DNA of 64,000 bases from Marispirochaeta sp964554875. GTDB lineage: Bacteria; Spirochaetota; Spirochaetia; JC444; Marispirochaetaceae. Location of the stretch: NCBI GenBank assembly GCA_964554875.1, contig CAZKQJ010000026.1:4030-68029 (forward strand), in the 5' to 3' direction. Positions 1-7,780 of this stretch are shown here, in pieces. A program made the translations under genes and the position numbers. The stretch's first letter is position 1, and every line of letters begins with the position of its first letter. The notes under the pieces were generated by a model, which worked only from the letters and a program-made list of their open reading frames with translations, had not been told where the DNA came from and made no database searches.

Positions 1-64
1 TCTGGGTAGCATCGAACAGATCATCCATAATCTGTCCAAGATCGATGATAATCCTGTCTTTCAT
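1..64 (-). CDS. N-terminal fragment of an unidentified protein
   Basis: Only the first 21 codons lie in the window; the gene runs off the left edge. The ATG is at 64-62 on the minus strand and the peptide opens MKDRIIIDLGQIMDDLFDAT. A GAGG-type ribosome site lies about nine bases upstream. I do not recognise the family from so short a piece. The roughly 220 bases between this start and the divergent gene at 284 hold a small hairpin (CTCGC-AAA-GCGAG, 83-95) in the leader of this gene and nothing else I can name. Confidence 0.5.
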   Translation of the reverse strand, partial: MKDRIIIDLGQIMDDLFDATQ

Positions 65-283
65 ACTCCACCTCAATATGTTCTCGCAAAGCGAGGAGTT
101 TTACGACCTTTCCCCGTATACTGCGGGCGAAAGGCGGGCCTGCCGAGCACGGCCATACCTAGAATATAGCCAAAAAACCGCCATAACAAAAGACCTCTTC
201 ACCCGAAAGCGGAATATCGTGTATCCTTGTTTCCCGCCCCGATAGAGCAAACAGCCAGTACACGGGGAATGAAAGGAAAGATT

Positions 284-1102
284 TTGTCTGTACGAATTTT
301 CTGCATGGGAGAGATCGTCGGCAAAGCCGGCGTTTTTTGTGTAAAAACACTGTTAAAAGATTTCCGGAAAGAGAAGAAGATCGATCTGGTAGTCGCCAAC
401 GGCGAAGGAACCACCGGCGGCTTCGGACTGGGGAAAAACCATTCCATCTACCTGCACAAGCTGGGGATCGATGTGATTACCGGGGGAGAATGCATCTATT
501 ACAAACGAGACATGGTCTCCCACATCCGCCAGGCCCCGTATATCCTGCGGCCTGCAAATTATCCTCCGGGAAATCCCGGCCGGGGCTGGTGGATATACCA
601 GGTCGGAGAGTACAAGGTGGGCGTAATCTCCCTGTTAGGCCAGTCGGGTTTCCGCCGGGTCCACCTGAGCAATCCCTTCAGCTTTCTTCCGTCCATTGTG
701 GACAAGATCCGCAGGGAGACCCCCATTATTCTGCTGGATTTCCATGCCGCTACAACGGCGGAAAAGTACACCATGTTCTTCCACGCCGACGGACAGGTAT
801 CCGCCGTCGCCGGGACACACAACAAGGCCCTCAGCGCCGACGACGGTATTCTGCCCAGGGGAACCGGCATGATCTGCGATACCGGCCGGACCGGAAGCAT
901 CGATTCTGTGGGAGGACTGGATATCGAGACGGAAATTGGGCAATTTATAACACAGATCCCGGAGCGCTCCAAGGAAGCCTGGGACGGACTGGAAATGCAG
1001 GGAGTAATCTTCGAGATCAATGCCGAGGGACGAACCACGGCGGTCGAACGGGTACGAATTCCCTGCAAGGAGGTTCCCGATGAAGGAAAGAGTAACAGTT
1101 AA
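284..1102 (+). CDS. YmdB/TIGR00282-like metallophosphoesterase, altered metal site
   Basis: This 272-residue protein matches the YmdB family (2',3'-cyclic nucleotide phosphodiesterases linked to biofilm and RNA turnover) over its whole length, including the PANYPPG-PGRG stretch near residues 90-101. Several family metal ligands are changed: the GDIVG Asp is Glu10, NGEN reads NGEG at 39-42, GNHIWD reads GECIYY at 68-73, and the final HxH reads HNK at 179-181. Glu41, His154 and His179 remain. The start is a judgement: TTG at 284 fits the family N-terminus and has AAAGGAAAG just upstream, whereas ATG at 269 has a G-rich stretch abutting it. The stop overlaps the rseC-like gene by 23 bases, so the two are probably co-translated. 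Phosphodiesterase activity should not be assumed. Confidence 0.75.
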   Translation: MSVRIFCMGEIVGKAGVFCVKTLLKDFRKEKKIDLVVANGEGTTGGFGLGKNHSIYLHKLGIDVITGGECIYYKRDMVSHIRQAPYILRPANYPPGNPGRGWWIYQVGEYKVGVISLLGQSGFRRVHLSNPFSFLPSIVDKIRRETPIILLDFHAATTAEKYTMFFHADGQVSAVAGTHNKALSADDGILPRGTGMICDTGRTGSIDSVGGLDIETEIGQFITQIPERSKEAWDGLEMQGVIFEINAEGRTTAVERVRIPCKEVPDEGKSNS

Positions 1103-1493
1103 ACGGATTGACGGCGACAGGATTATCTGCAGCTGTACGACATCGGCCTGCAAGTCCTGCAGCGGCAACAGCTTTTGCAATATCAAGATCAGGGAAATAG
1201 AAGCACAGAAGCCGGAGGATACCCCGGTGGAGATCGGGGATACTGTGGAGATACATCTTCCTCCCGGAAAAACCATCTTTGCCGGTTTCATGGTAATGAT
1301 ACTGCCCCTGATCCTCTTCGGCCTCTTTTTTGCCCTTGCCGGCCTGTTTGTTCCCGAATCAGGAGAGGGCCTGCGCGTCCTTGCAGGGGTCCTGGGACTC
1401 TTCGCGGGCTTCGGGTCAAGCTGGCTCTACTCAAAAGCCACCAACAGCCGCAACCTGCCGAAAGTGCTCAGGGTCCTGGAAAAGACAGAGTAA
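1080..1493 (+). CDS. rseC: RseC/MucC-family membrane protein
   Basis: 137 residues with the RseC layout: a short N-terminal domain containing a cysteine cluster (Cys17, 19, 24, 27, 33), a beta-rich stretch, then two membrane segments around residues 67-85 and 91-108. RseC proteins act at the inner membrane with sigma-E anti-sigma control or Rnf/SoxR redox systems. No rse or rnf gene lies nearby, so the partner is unknown. AAGGAGG lies seven bases before the ATG, inside the end of the upstream YmdB-like gene. The gene ends one base before the convergent cheB stop. Confidence 0.75.
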   Translation: MKERVTVKRIDGDRIICSCTTSACKSCSGNSFCNIKIREIEAQKPEDTPVEIGDTVEIHLPPGKTIFAGFMVMILPLILFGLFFALAGLFVPESGEGLRVLAGVLGLFAGFGSSWLYSKATNSRNLPKVLRVLEKTE

Positions 1494-1494
1494 A

Positions 1495-2661
1495 TCATCC
1501 TCCGTAGGAGGGGCTTCGCACCAGGCGACTGATGGTATCGGCCATGTCCTGCAGCTTGACGATATGATCGATATATCCGTGATCAACCGCCACCTTGGGC
1601 ATTCCGTAGACAATGCAGGACTCCTCATCCTGGGCAAGGGTTACACCACCCATTCGGTGGATGGTTCCGATCTCCCTGGCACCGTCCCGGCCCATGCCGG
1701 TCATTATCACCGCCAGTACCCTGTTGCCGTATTCGGCGGCCGCAGACTTGAACAGAACATCCGCAGAAGGCCGGTGTCCGTTGACCGGCTCGTCGTCGCT
1801 CAGGTGAACAATACCGGATAAACGGCGCTTTTCCACCCGGATATGCCTGTTCCCCGGGGTAATCAGGACCCGTCCGGGACTTAAGAGATCTCCCTCTTCG
1901 GCCTCCTTGATCTCCAGGCCGGAGATTCTGTCCAGACTGCGGGCGAACTCCTGGGTAAAACCCGCAGGCATATGCTGCACCACGACAAGCGGTACCGGCA
2001 GGTCCCGGTCCATGGCGGCGAAGACTTTGCGCAGAGCGTTGGGGCCGCCGGTGGATATACCGATGGCCAGAAGATCGATTCCCGAGGGAAGCTGGCGTTC
2101 GTGCCGCGGACGGGAAGGCGGAAATTCGGGGATACGCTTATCCCGGATCTCCCGCAGCAGCATCGGGGCAGGCGCTGCAGGTCGGGGAACAGCAGGGGCG
2201 GAGACCGGACTGTCCGGCATCAGGGGTACGTTGCCGGTCTGCCGGCGGTACTGGGACCCGTAGGCCCGGACCGTCTCCACTATCTGATCCCCCACCACGT
2301 GAATGTCTTCGGAGATCGAGCCCGAGGGTTTCATGATAAAATCCGAAGCCCCCAGATTCAGGGCCTCCATGGTTATCTGGGCACCCCGCCGGGCCAGGGA
2401 CGAGAGGATAACCACCGGGACCTTTATCCCCTGTCTGCGGCGTTCCTTCAGAAATTCGATACCGTTCATCTCCGGCATCTCTATATCCAGCAGAATCAGG
2501 TCAGGCTTCAGAAGGGGTATCTTCTGCAGGGCGAATTTGCCGTTCATCGCCTTGCCCACCACCGTCAGGCCATCTGCCCCATCAACAATACGGGAAATCA
2601 GATTGCGCATCAGCGCAGAGTCATCACATACCAGAACCCCGAGGGGAAGATTCTCCGTCAC
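1495..2661 (-). CDS. cheB: Chemotaxis protein-glutamate methylesterase CheB
   Basis: 388 residues. An N-terminal receiver domain (phospho-acceptor Asp59, acidic pair Asp13/Asp14) is joined by a Pro/Ala-rich linker (about 140-185) to the CheB methylesterase domain. The catalytic triad is visible: Ser203 in GISTGG, His230 in VQHMP, Asp326 in GMGRDG. CheB removes methyl groups from chemoreceptors, resetting adaptation after CheA phosphorylation. It starts with GTG, preceded by GGGAGG. It lies 14 bases downstream of cheR in the same direction. No cheA, cheW or cheY is nearby, so the rest of the pathway is elsewhere; one chemoreceptor is at 37980-40040. Confidence 0.95.
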   Translation of the reverse strand: MTENLPLGVLVCDDSALMRNLISRIVDGADGLTVVGKAMNGKFALQKIPLLKPDLILLDIEMPEMNGIEFLKERRRQGIKVPVVILSSLARRGAQITMEALNLGASDFIMKPSGSISEDIHVVGDQIVETVRAYGSQYRRQTGNVPLMPDSPVSAPAVPRPAAPAPMLLREIRDKRIPEFPPSRPRHERQLPSGIDLLAIGISTGGPNALRKVFAAMDRDLPVPLVVVQHMPAGFTQEFARSLDRISGLEIKEAEEGDLLSPGRVLITPGNRHIRVEKRRLSGIVHLSDDEPVNGHRPSADVLFKSAAAEYGNRVLAVIMTGMGRDGAREIGTIHRMGGVTLAQDEESCIVYGMPKVAVDHGYIDHIVKLQDMADTISRLVRSPSYGG

Positions 2662-2675
2662 CCTTACCTCCCTGA

Positions 2676-3494
2676 TCAGGTGAATTTACGATAAATACAG
2701 GCCCAGTCGGTCTTGAGAAACTCAAATCCCGTCTTCATTCCAAATAAGGACTCGGAATGACCGATAAACAGATAGGAATGGCCGTTCATGGCCTGCCAGA
2801 ACTTCTGGATGACCGCCTCCTGGGCGGCTTCGTCAAAATAGATTATCACATTGCGGCAGAAAACAAGGTCCAGGTTCCGCTGCCCCGAATCAAACTTGAG
2901 ATTGTGATAATCGAACTTGATGAGTTTTTTAATTTCCTCCGTGACGCGAAAACCGTCGCCCTCGGGGGTGAAAAAACGCTTTACATACTTGTCAGGGACC
3001 CCGTTGAGCCGCGGTTCGGGATACAGGCCCTCCTTGGCGGTCAGCAGGGACTTGAGACTGAGATCTGAGGCGATGATTTCAACATTGAATCCCGGAGGAA
3101 GGAGGTCCTTGCAGACCATGGCCAGGGAATAGGGTTCCTCCCCGGTTGAACAGCCGGCGCTCCAGATGCGCAGTGTTTTGTTTCCGCCCTCCTGCTTGTG
3201 TTTGATCAGATCCGGTATTACGTAGTATTCAAGAGTCTGAAAATGGGCGGTATTCCTGAAAAAGCGGGTAAGATTGGTGGTTACCGAGTCCAGCAGAACC
3301 TTCATCTCATCCCCGTTCTCCCGTATCTGCTTCAGATAGAGCGCCGGGGTCTCGACCTTTGTCAGGCGCAGACGCTCCTTGAGCCGGCTCTCGAGAATCG
3401 AGCGATTGGAGGCGGAAAAGTGGATACCGCTTTCATTGTATATCAGTTCCCGGTACTGATCGAACTCCTGGTCGTTTAAAAAGCTTGTTCCCAT
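2676..3494 (-). CDS. cheR: Chemotaxis protein methyltransferase CheR
   Basis: 272 residues with the small helical N-terminal CheR domain followed by the SAM-dependent methyltransferase domain (WSAGCSTGEEPYSLAM is the SAM-binding motif; the family motif LVFCRNVIIYFD follows). It methylates chemoreceptor glutamates. The ATG at 3494 is preferred over the upstream TTG at 3509, because that TTG lies inside a good -10 box. With the promoter at 3509-3537 the leader would be only a few bases long and lacks a Shine-Dalgarno sequence. It forms a two-gene operon with cheB. Confidence 0.93.
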   Translation of the reverse strand: MGTSFLNDQEFDQYRELIYNESGIHFSASNRSILESRLKERLRLTKVETPALYLKQIRENGDEMKVLLDSVTTNLTRFFRNTAHFQTLEYYVIPDLIKHKQEGGNKTLRIWSAGCSTGEEPYSLAMVCKDLLPPGFNVEIIASDLSLKSLLTAKEGLYPEPRLNGVPDKYVKRFFTPEGDGFRVTEEIKKLIKFDYHNLKFDSGQRNLDLVFCRNVIIYFDEAAQEAVIQKFWQAMNGHSYLFIGHSESLFGMKTGFEFLKTDWACIYRKFT

Positions 3495-3508
3495 AGTAAT
3501 CACTATCA

Positions 3509-3537
3509 AGTGTATGGACTGGCTGCGGGGGTGTCAA
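3509..3537 (-). promoter_or_regulatory. Promoter of cheR-cheB
   Basis: On the minus strand TTGACA (3537-3532) and TACACT (3514-3509) are separated by exactly 17 bases. Transcription would begin near 3502, about eight bases before the cheR ATG. Confidence 0.6.
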
Positions 3538-3574
3538 CGCAGAGAATAAAAAAACAGGAAAATAGAAAGTAAAG

Positions 3575-3583
3575 TGCTATACT
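3575..3583 (+). promoter_or_regulatory. Extended -10 promoter of the bifunctional nuclease gene
   Basis: TGCTATACT is an extended -10 element (TGn plus TATACT, 3578-3583). No convincing -35 box is present, as is common for extended -10 promoters. The ATG at 3595 lies 11 bases after the box, leaving almost no leader and no Shine-Dalgarno sequence. Confidence 0.5.
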
Positions 3584-3594
3584 CTGAAATTGAA

Positions 3595-4074
3595 ATGAAG
3601 CATAGCATTACTGTCGCGGAAGTCCAGGGAATTGCCCTTGACCGAGAATCCCAGTTACCGATCGTCCTGCTGAAAACCAGTCACCCCAGGCGTATTATTC
3701 CGGTTCCCGTGGGACCTTCCGAAGCCAGCGCGATAATCGTCGAAATCGAAGGGGTTCACCCTCCGCGGCCCCTGACCCACGACCTGATGGCGGAACTGTT
3801 TCAGCGCCACGGGTTCTCCCTTCTGTACTGCGAAATCAGGGACCGCATTGAGGACAGCTATACCGCCTTTATGCATTACCGACGCCGTTTCCGGAAGTAC
3901 AGCATGGAGGTGCGTCCCAGCGACGCCATAGCCCTGGCCCTGCGCATGCAGGCGCCCCTCCGCATCAATCCCCTGCTCCTGGCGGAGGCTGAGCATTCCC
4001 TGGATGTTTTCCGGCATTTGCACGGAGACGACATCCTTCTCCTTGAGCCGGACTACCGGGACCACGCCGTTTAA
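3595..4074 (+). CDS. Bifunctional nuclease (BFN/DUF151) family protein
   Basis: 159 residues. The family pattern is clear: an N-terminal conversion of LLKTSHPRRIIPVPVG-type strands, EASAI, the TYTAFMHYR-like segment and the diagnostic RPSDAIALALR motif near the middle. The family was named for nuclease activity reported in a plant homologue; the bacterial role is poorly defined. ATG at 3595 is chosen because the in-frame GTG at 3574 would lie within the promoter. It ends 40 bases before pyrG, which has its own promoter. Confidence 0.85.
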   Translation: MKHSITVAEVQGIALDRESQLPIVLLKTSHPRRIIPVPVGPSEASAIIVEIEGVHPPRPLTHDLMAELFQRHGFSLLYCEIRDRIEDSYTAFMHYRRRFRKYSMEVRPSDAIALALRMQAPLRINPLLLAEAEHSLDVFRHLHGDDILLLEPDYRDHAV

Positions 4075-4076
4075 GG

Positions 4077-4106
4077 TTGACCACGCCCCCCCGATTCCGG
4101 GATAAT
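4077..4106 (+). promoter_or_regulatory. Promoter of pyrG-lptCAB
   Basis: TTGACC (4077-4082), 18 bases, GATAAT (4101-4106). The pyrG ATG at 4115 begins eight bases after the -10 box, so transcription should start at or next to the ATG. No Shine-Dalgarno sequence is present. Confidence 0.6.
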
Positions 4107-4114
4107 CGGAGTAC

Positions 4115-5725
4115 ATGAAGAAATACATATTCGTTACCGGCGGGGTCTGTTCAAGCCTCGGCAAAGGTATAGCCGCGTCTTCTCTGGGGAGCCTCCTTGA
4201 GTGCCGCGGACTGCGCATTCGAATGATCAAGATAGATCCCTACATCAATGTCGATGCAGGGACCATGAGCCCCTACCAGCACGGGGAGGTCTACGTTACC
4301 GACGACGGCGCCGAGACGGACCTGGACCTGGGAAACTACGCCCGGTTCACGAACTCCCCCTTGAGCAGGGAGCACTCCATAACAACCGGCCAGGTCTACC
4401 AGTCGGTGATAACGAAAGAGCGGGAAGGCCGCTATCTGGGACGGACCGTCCAGGTCATTCCCCACATAACCGACGAGATCAAGCAGCGTATCTTCCGCAT
4501 AGGGGAGGCCCAGGACGCGGACGTAACCCTGATCGAAGTGGGCGGAACCGTGGGCGACATCGAGAGCATCCCCTTCCTGGAGGCTGCCCGGCAGTTCAGC
4601 CATGATGTGGGAAAAAAGAACGTGGTATTTATTCATCTTACCCTGGTACCCGAGGTGACCGGGGGAGAAATGAAAACAAAGCCCACCCAGCACTCGGTCA
4701 AACAGCTCCTTGAGATCGGAATCGTGCCGGATATCCTGCTCTGCCGATCCACCAAACCCCTGGAAGAGAGCATGCGCTCCAAGATCGCCCTCTTTACCAA
4801 CGTGGACGACGAAGCGGTAATCTCCGCCCATGACGCCGCCTCGACCATCTATGAGATCCCCCTGAATTACCACGCCGAAGGTCTGGACGACATTGCCGTG
4901 ACAAAGCTGGGAATCGAGACCTCGCCCATCGATCTTTCGGAATGGGAGAAGGTGGTGGCAACCATCACCGAAGCCAGGGACATCGTGCGGATCGCACTGG
5001 TGGGCAAGTATATCGACCTTCACGACACCTACAAATCGGTTCACGAGGCCCTCTACCACGGGGGTATAGCAAACAATGTCAAAGTGGAGATCATCAAGAT
5101 TGACGCGGAAGAGCTGGAAAAAGCAGATGACCCGGATACGCTGCTGAAGGATATCCACGGGATTCTGATCCCCGGAGGATTCGGCCAGCGGGGAATAACC
5201 GGTATGGTAAAGGCCGCCCAGTACGCCCGGCAGAACGCCCTGCCCTGCTTCGGCATATGCCTGGGCCTGCAGGTAATGGTCATCGAGTACTCCCGGAACG
5301 TTCTGGAGATCGAAGATGCCGATTCATCCGAGTTCTCCCCCGACGGCAAGAACTCCGTGGTCAGCCTGCTGGAAGAACAGGTGGACGTGACCCACTACGG
5401 CGGGACCATGCGCCTCGGTCGCAGCGAAACCCGGCTGAAACCCGGAACCATGATCCGGGATATCTACGGGGAGGATACCATCTTCGAACGTCATCGTCAC
5501 CGTTATGAGGTTTCAAACCGCTTCCGTCCGCTCCTGGTGGAGAAGGGATTGATCATAAGCGGGGTAACCCCTGACGAAGCCCTGGTGGAATCCATCCAGT
5601 GGCCGGACCATCCCTGGGGTATCGGGGTGCAGTACCATCCGGAATTCCAGTCCAAACCGATCAAGGCGCATCCCCTCTTTACCAGTTTCATTGCCGCCGC
5701 CGACGAGGTCCGGGGCAAAGGATGA
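4115..5725 (+). CDS. pyrG: CTP synthase
   Basis: 536 residues, normal for the family. The N-terminal amidoligase domain begins with the ATP-binding KYIFVTGGVCSSLGKG motif; the C-terminal class I glutamine amidotransferase domain has nucleophile Cys382 in GICLGLQ and the HPE of the catalytic triad near the end (YHPEFQSKP). It makes CTP from UTP, glutamine and ATP, the last step of de novo pyrimidine nucleotide synthesis. Its stop overlaps the lptC start (ATGA), so envelope export genes follow in the same transcript. Confidence 0.98.
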   Translation: MKKYIFVTGGVCSSLGKGIAASSLGSLLECRGLRIRMIKIDPYINVDAGTMSPYQHGEVYVTDDGAETDLDLGNYARFTNSPLSREHSITTGQVYQSVITKEREGRYLGRTVQVIPHITDEIKQRIFRIGEAQDADVTLIEVGGTVGDIESIPFLEAARQFSHDVGKKNVVFIHLTLVPEVTGGEMKTKPTQHSVKQLLEIGIVPDILLCRSTKPLEESMRSKIALFTNVDDEAVISAHDAASTIYEIPLNYHAEGLDDIAVTKLGIETSPIDLSEWEKVVATITEARDIVRIALVGKYIDLHDTYKSVHEALYHGGIANNVKVEIIKIDAEELEKADDPDTLLKDIHGILIPGGFGQRGITGMVKAAQYARQNALPCFGICLGLQVMVIEYSRNVLEIEDADSSEFSPDGKNSVVSLLEEQVDVTHYGGTMRLGRSETRLKPGTMIRDIYGEDTIFERHRHRYEVSNRFRPLLVEKGLIISGVTPDEALVESIQWPDHPWGIGVQYHPEFQSKPIKAHPLFTSFIAAADEVRGKG

Positions 5726-6297
5726 CCCTGCGCCGTCTCCTCCGTATCGCGGCCGTCGCCGCTTTCCTTGGAACAGGATGCAGTCTGGAGTATCAGGAAC
5801 TGGCGGAGAGCCTGGACGACGAAACCCCCTCTTTAAGAATGAGTTCCGTCACGGTGGTCACCGTTGAGGAGGGGCGGGAAAAGTTCCGTATCCAGGCGGA
5901 AACCCTGGAGGATTACGAGAATACCTTTCGAAGGCTTATTCGGGGAGCAGAATTCATCGAGTACGACCGGGAGGGAGAAGTCAGAACCCGTGGCAGGGCC
6001 GACCGGGTGGAGTTCGACACCCGAACTGATAACGCGGTTCTTGAGGGCAACATCAGCTTTACTTCCCGGAAGGACAGCGCCAGCGTAGCGGCCGATTACC
6101 TGGAGTGGAACGACGCAGAACGGCGCCTCAGCGGCCGTCCCGAAGGGGAGGTATACCTGGAGAGGGAGAACGGCACACAAATCAGGGGCTTCGGCTTCAG
6201 CGCCGACTTTCCGTCCCGGGTTTTTCGCTTCAGCCGCGGGGTCTCCGGACGCTACGTTTATGATTCAGGAGACGGCGGAGAGGAAACTGAACCGTGA
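5722..6297 (+). CDS. lptC: LptC-like lipoprotein of the LPS/lipid export bridge
   Basis: 191 residues. A short hydrophobic signal ends in a lipobox-like GTGC (Cys at about residue 20), followed by an OstA/LptC beta-jellyroll region. Family members link the inner-membrane transporter to LptA and pass lipid across the periplasm. Sequence conservation is low, so the call rests on length, fold-like pattern and position: it overlaps pyrG by four bases and lptA by four bases, directly before lptA-lptB. A lipid-anchored rather than transmembrane LptC is a variation seen in other diderms. Confidence 0.7.
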   Translation: MTLRRLLRIAAVAAFLGTGCSLEYQELAESLDDETPSLRMSSVTVVTVEEGREKFRIQAETLEDYENTFRRLIRGAEFIEYDREGEVRTRGRADRVEFDTRTDNAVLEGNISFTSRKDSASVAADYLEWNDAERRLSGRPEGEVYLERENGTQIRGFGFSADFPSRVFRFSRGVSGRYVYDSGDGGEETEP

Positions 6298-6977
6298 GAT
6301 CCACCGGAACAATCGTCTGCCTTCTCCTTCTCGTCTTTGCAGCAGCATTGCCCCTGGGTGCAGATGAGAGCCTCTTCTTTTCCGCGGATTCAACCATTGC
6401 ACGCTTTGCCGAGGGCAGGGAACAGACGGAGCTTTCCGGCAATGCCATGGTTGAAACCAGCGACCTGCTTATAAAAGCGGACCGGATCGAGCTTTTCGGG
6501 GAGAATTTCCGCTATCTCCGCTGCAGCGGGAATGTTCAGCTCGAAAACAGAAAGCAGGATTTTCTGATCCGCTCCTCCGATCTTTTTGTGGACCGGGACC
6601 GGGAGATTTCCCGCATAGAAGGCTATGCGGAAATGGAGGACGGGGCCAACGGTCTCCTGATCCGGGGCGGTTTTTTCGAAGACCGGGGCGGTGACGACGA
6701 GGTCACTCTGATCCAGATGGGCGTCAGGATCATGAAAATCTCAGATGCTGAAGTCATGATCTGCCGGTCCGAGTTCGCCCGTTATTTCCGGGAAGAGAAG
6801 GTCCTTGAACTGTCGGGACTGCCCCGGGTCGACTGGAAAGGGGACGTATACCAGGCCTCCCGCATACTGGTGGACCTGGAGACCGACGAGATCAGGCTCG
6901 AGGGCCAGGTTACCGGAACAGTGGAAACCCAGATCGAAAAAAAGGAAGGCGAAGGTCCCGGGGAGGCGGAACCATGA
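6294..6977 (+). CDS. lptA: LptA/OstA-family periplasmic lipid-transport protein
   Basis: 227 residues with an N-terminal signal peptide (cleavage near LGADES, about residue 22) and tandem OstA repeats of the type GNAMVETSDLLIKADRIEL and GNVQLENRKQDFLIRSSDL. LptA polymerises across the periplasm as a beta-jellyroll bridge for lipopolysaccharide or similar lipids. It overlaps lptC and lptB by four bases each. No inner-membrane LptF/LptG or outer-membrane LptD is in the window. Confidence 0.8.
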   Translation: MRSTGTIVCLLLLVFAAALPLGADESLFFSADSTIARFAEGREQTELSGNAMVETSDLLIKADRIELFGENFRYLRCSGNVQLENRKQDFLIRSSDLFVDRDREISRIEGYAEMEDGANGLLIRGGFFEDRGGDDEVTLIQMGVRIMKISDAEVMICRSEFARYFREEKVLELSGLPRVDWKGDVYQASRILVDLETDEIRLEGQVTGTVETQIEKKEGEGPGEAEP

Positions 6978-7699
6978 GCAAGCTGATCGTGGAGGGGCTT
7001 TTCAAATCCTTCGGGAAAAAGGTGGCGGTAAAGGACGTCAGCTTCGCCATGCAGAACGGAGAGATTGTCGGGCTCCTCGGACCCAACGGTGCCGGAAAGA
7101 CCACCGTTTTTTACATGATTGTCGGATTCATTAAATCCGGCGGAGGAACAATCCTCCTGGACGAAGAGGAGATTACCCATCTTCCCATGTTCAGGCGAGC
7201 CAGACTGGGAATATCCTATCTGCCCCAGGAGCCCTCGGTCTTCAGAAAAATGAGTGCGGAAGACAACATCCGGGCCATCCTGGAGACCCGCCGCGACCTG
7301 GACAATCAGGCCCGGTCGGTGAAACTGGAGGAACTTTTGGCGGAACTGGGGCTGGAACACGTCCGCCGTCAGAAGGGCTATACCCTTTCCGGCGGGGAGC
7401 GCCGGCGCACGGAGATTGCCAGGTCCCTGGCGGCGGAGCCCCGTTTTCTCCTGCTGGATGAACCCTTTGCCGGGATCGATCCCATAGCTGTACACGAAAT
7501 CAAGAGGATAATCCGCTCCCTGGCATCCAAGGGAATCGGCATACTGATAACCGACCATAATGTCCGGGACACCCTTGAGATTACCGACCGCTCCTATATC
7601 ATCAACATGGGAGAAATCCTGGTGAGCGGAGGCAGAACGGACATTCTTGAGAGCGAGACCGCAAGGGAGATCTATCTGGGAGCGGAATTCCGGATGTAA
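6974..7699 (+). CDS. lptB: LPS export ABC transporter ATP-binding protein LptB
   Basis: 241 residues. Walker A GPNGAGKTT, Q-loop region LPQEPSVFRKM, the LptB-typical signature LSGGERRRTEIAR and Walker B FLLLDEPFAGIDP are all present. The sequence VFRKMSAEDN is characteristic of LptB. It powers extraction of lipid from the inner membrane together with LptFG. It is the last gene of the pyrG transcript; rpoN follows with its own promoter. Confidence 0.95.
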   Translation: MSKLIVEGLFKSFGKKVAVKDVSFAMQNGEIVGLLGPNGAGKTTVFYMIVGFIKSGGGTILLDEEEITHLPMFRRARLGISYLPQEPSVFRKMSAEDNIRAILETRRDLDNQARSVKLEELLAELGLEHVRRQKGYTLSGGERRRTEIARSLAAEPRFLLLDEPFAGIDPIAVHEIKRIIRSLASKGIGILITDHNVRDTLEITDRSYIINMGEILVSGGRTDILESETAREIYLGAEFRM

Positions 7700-7726
7700 T
7701 CCGCCGGGATTACGTAAAAGCTTCAA

Positions 7727-7755
7727 TTGACAAATCGCGAATGCAACTCTAGAAT
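7727..7755 (+). promoter_or_regulatory. Promoter of rpoN
   Basis: TTGACA (7727-7732), 17 bases, TAGAAT (7750-7755), an 11 of 12 match to the housekeeping consensus. The rpoN GTG lies at 7781 with GGAGGG just upstream. Confidence 0.75.
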
Positions 7756-7780
7756 TCAGAGAACTCCCCCGGAGGGTATA

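Noticed and set aside
1500..1512. Terminator hairpin CCTCC-GTA-GGAGG between rseC and cheB
   Set aside because: It encodes the last codons of cheB, has a five-pair stem and no T-run.
7727..7780. TTG start giving an 18-residue longer RpoN
   Set aside because: The TTG is the first three bases of the TTGACA -35 box; GTG 7781 has GGAGGG and the normal RpoN N-terminus.
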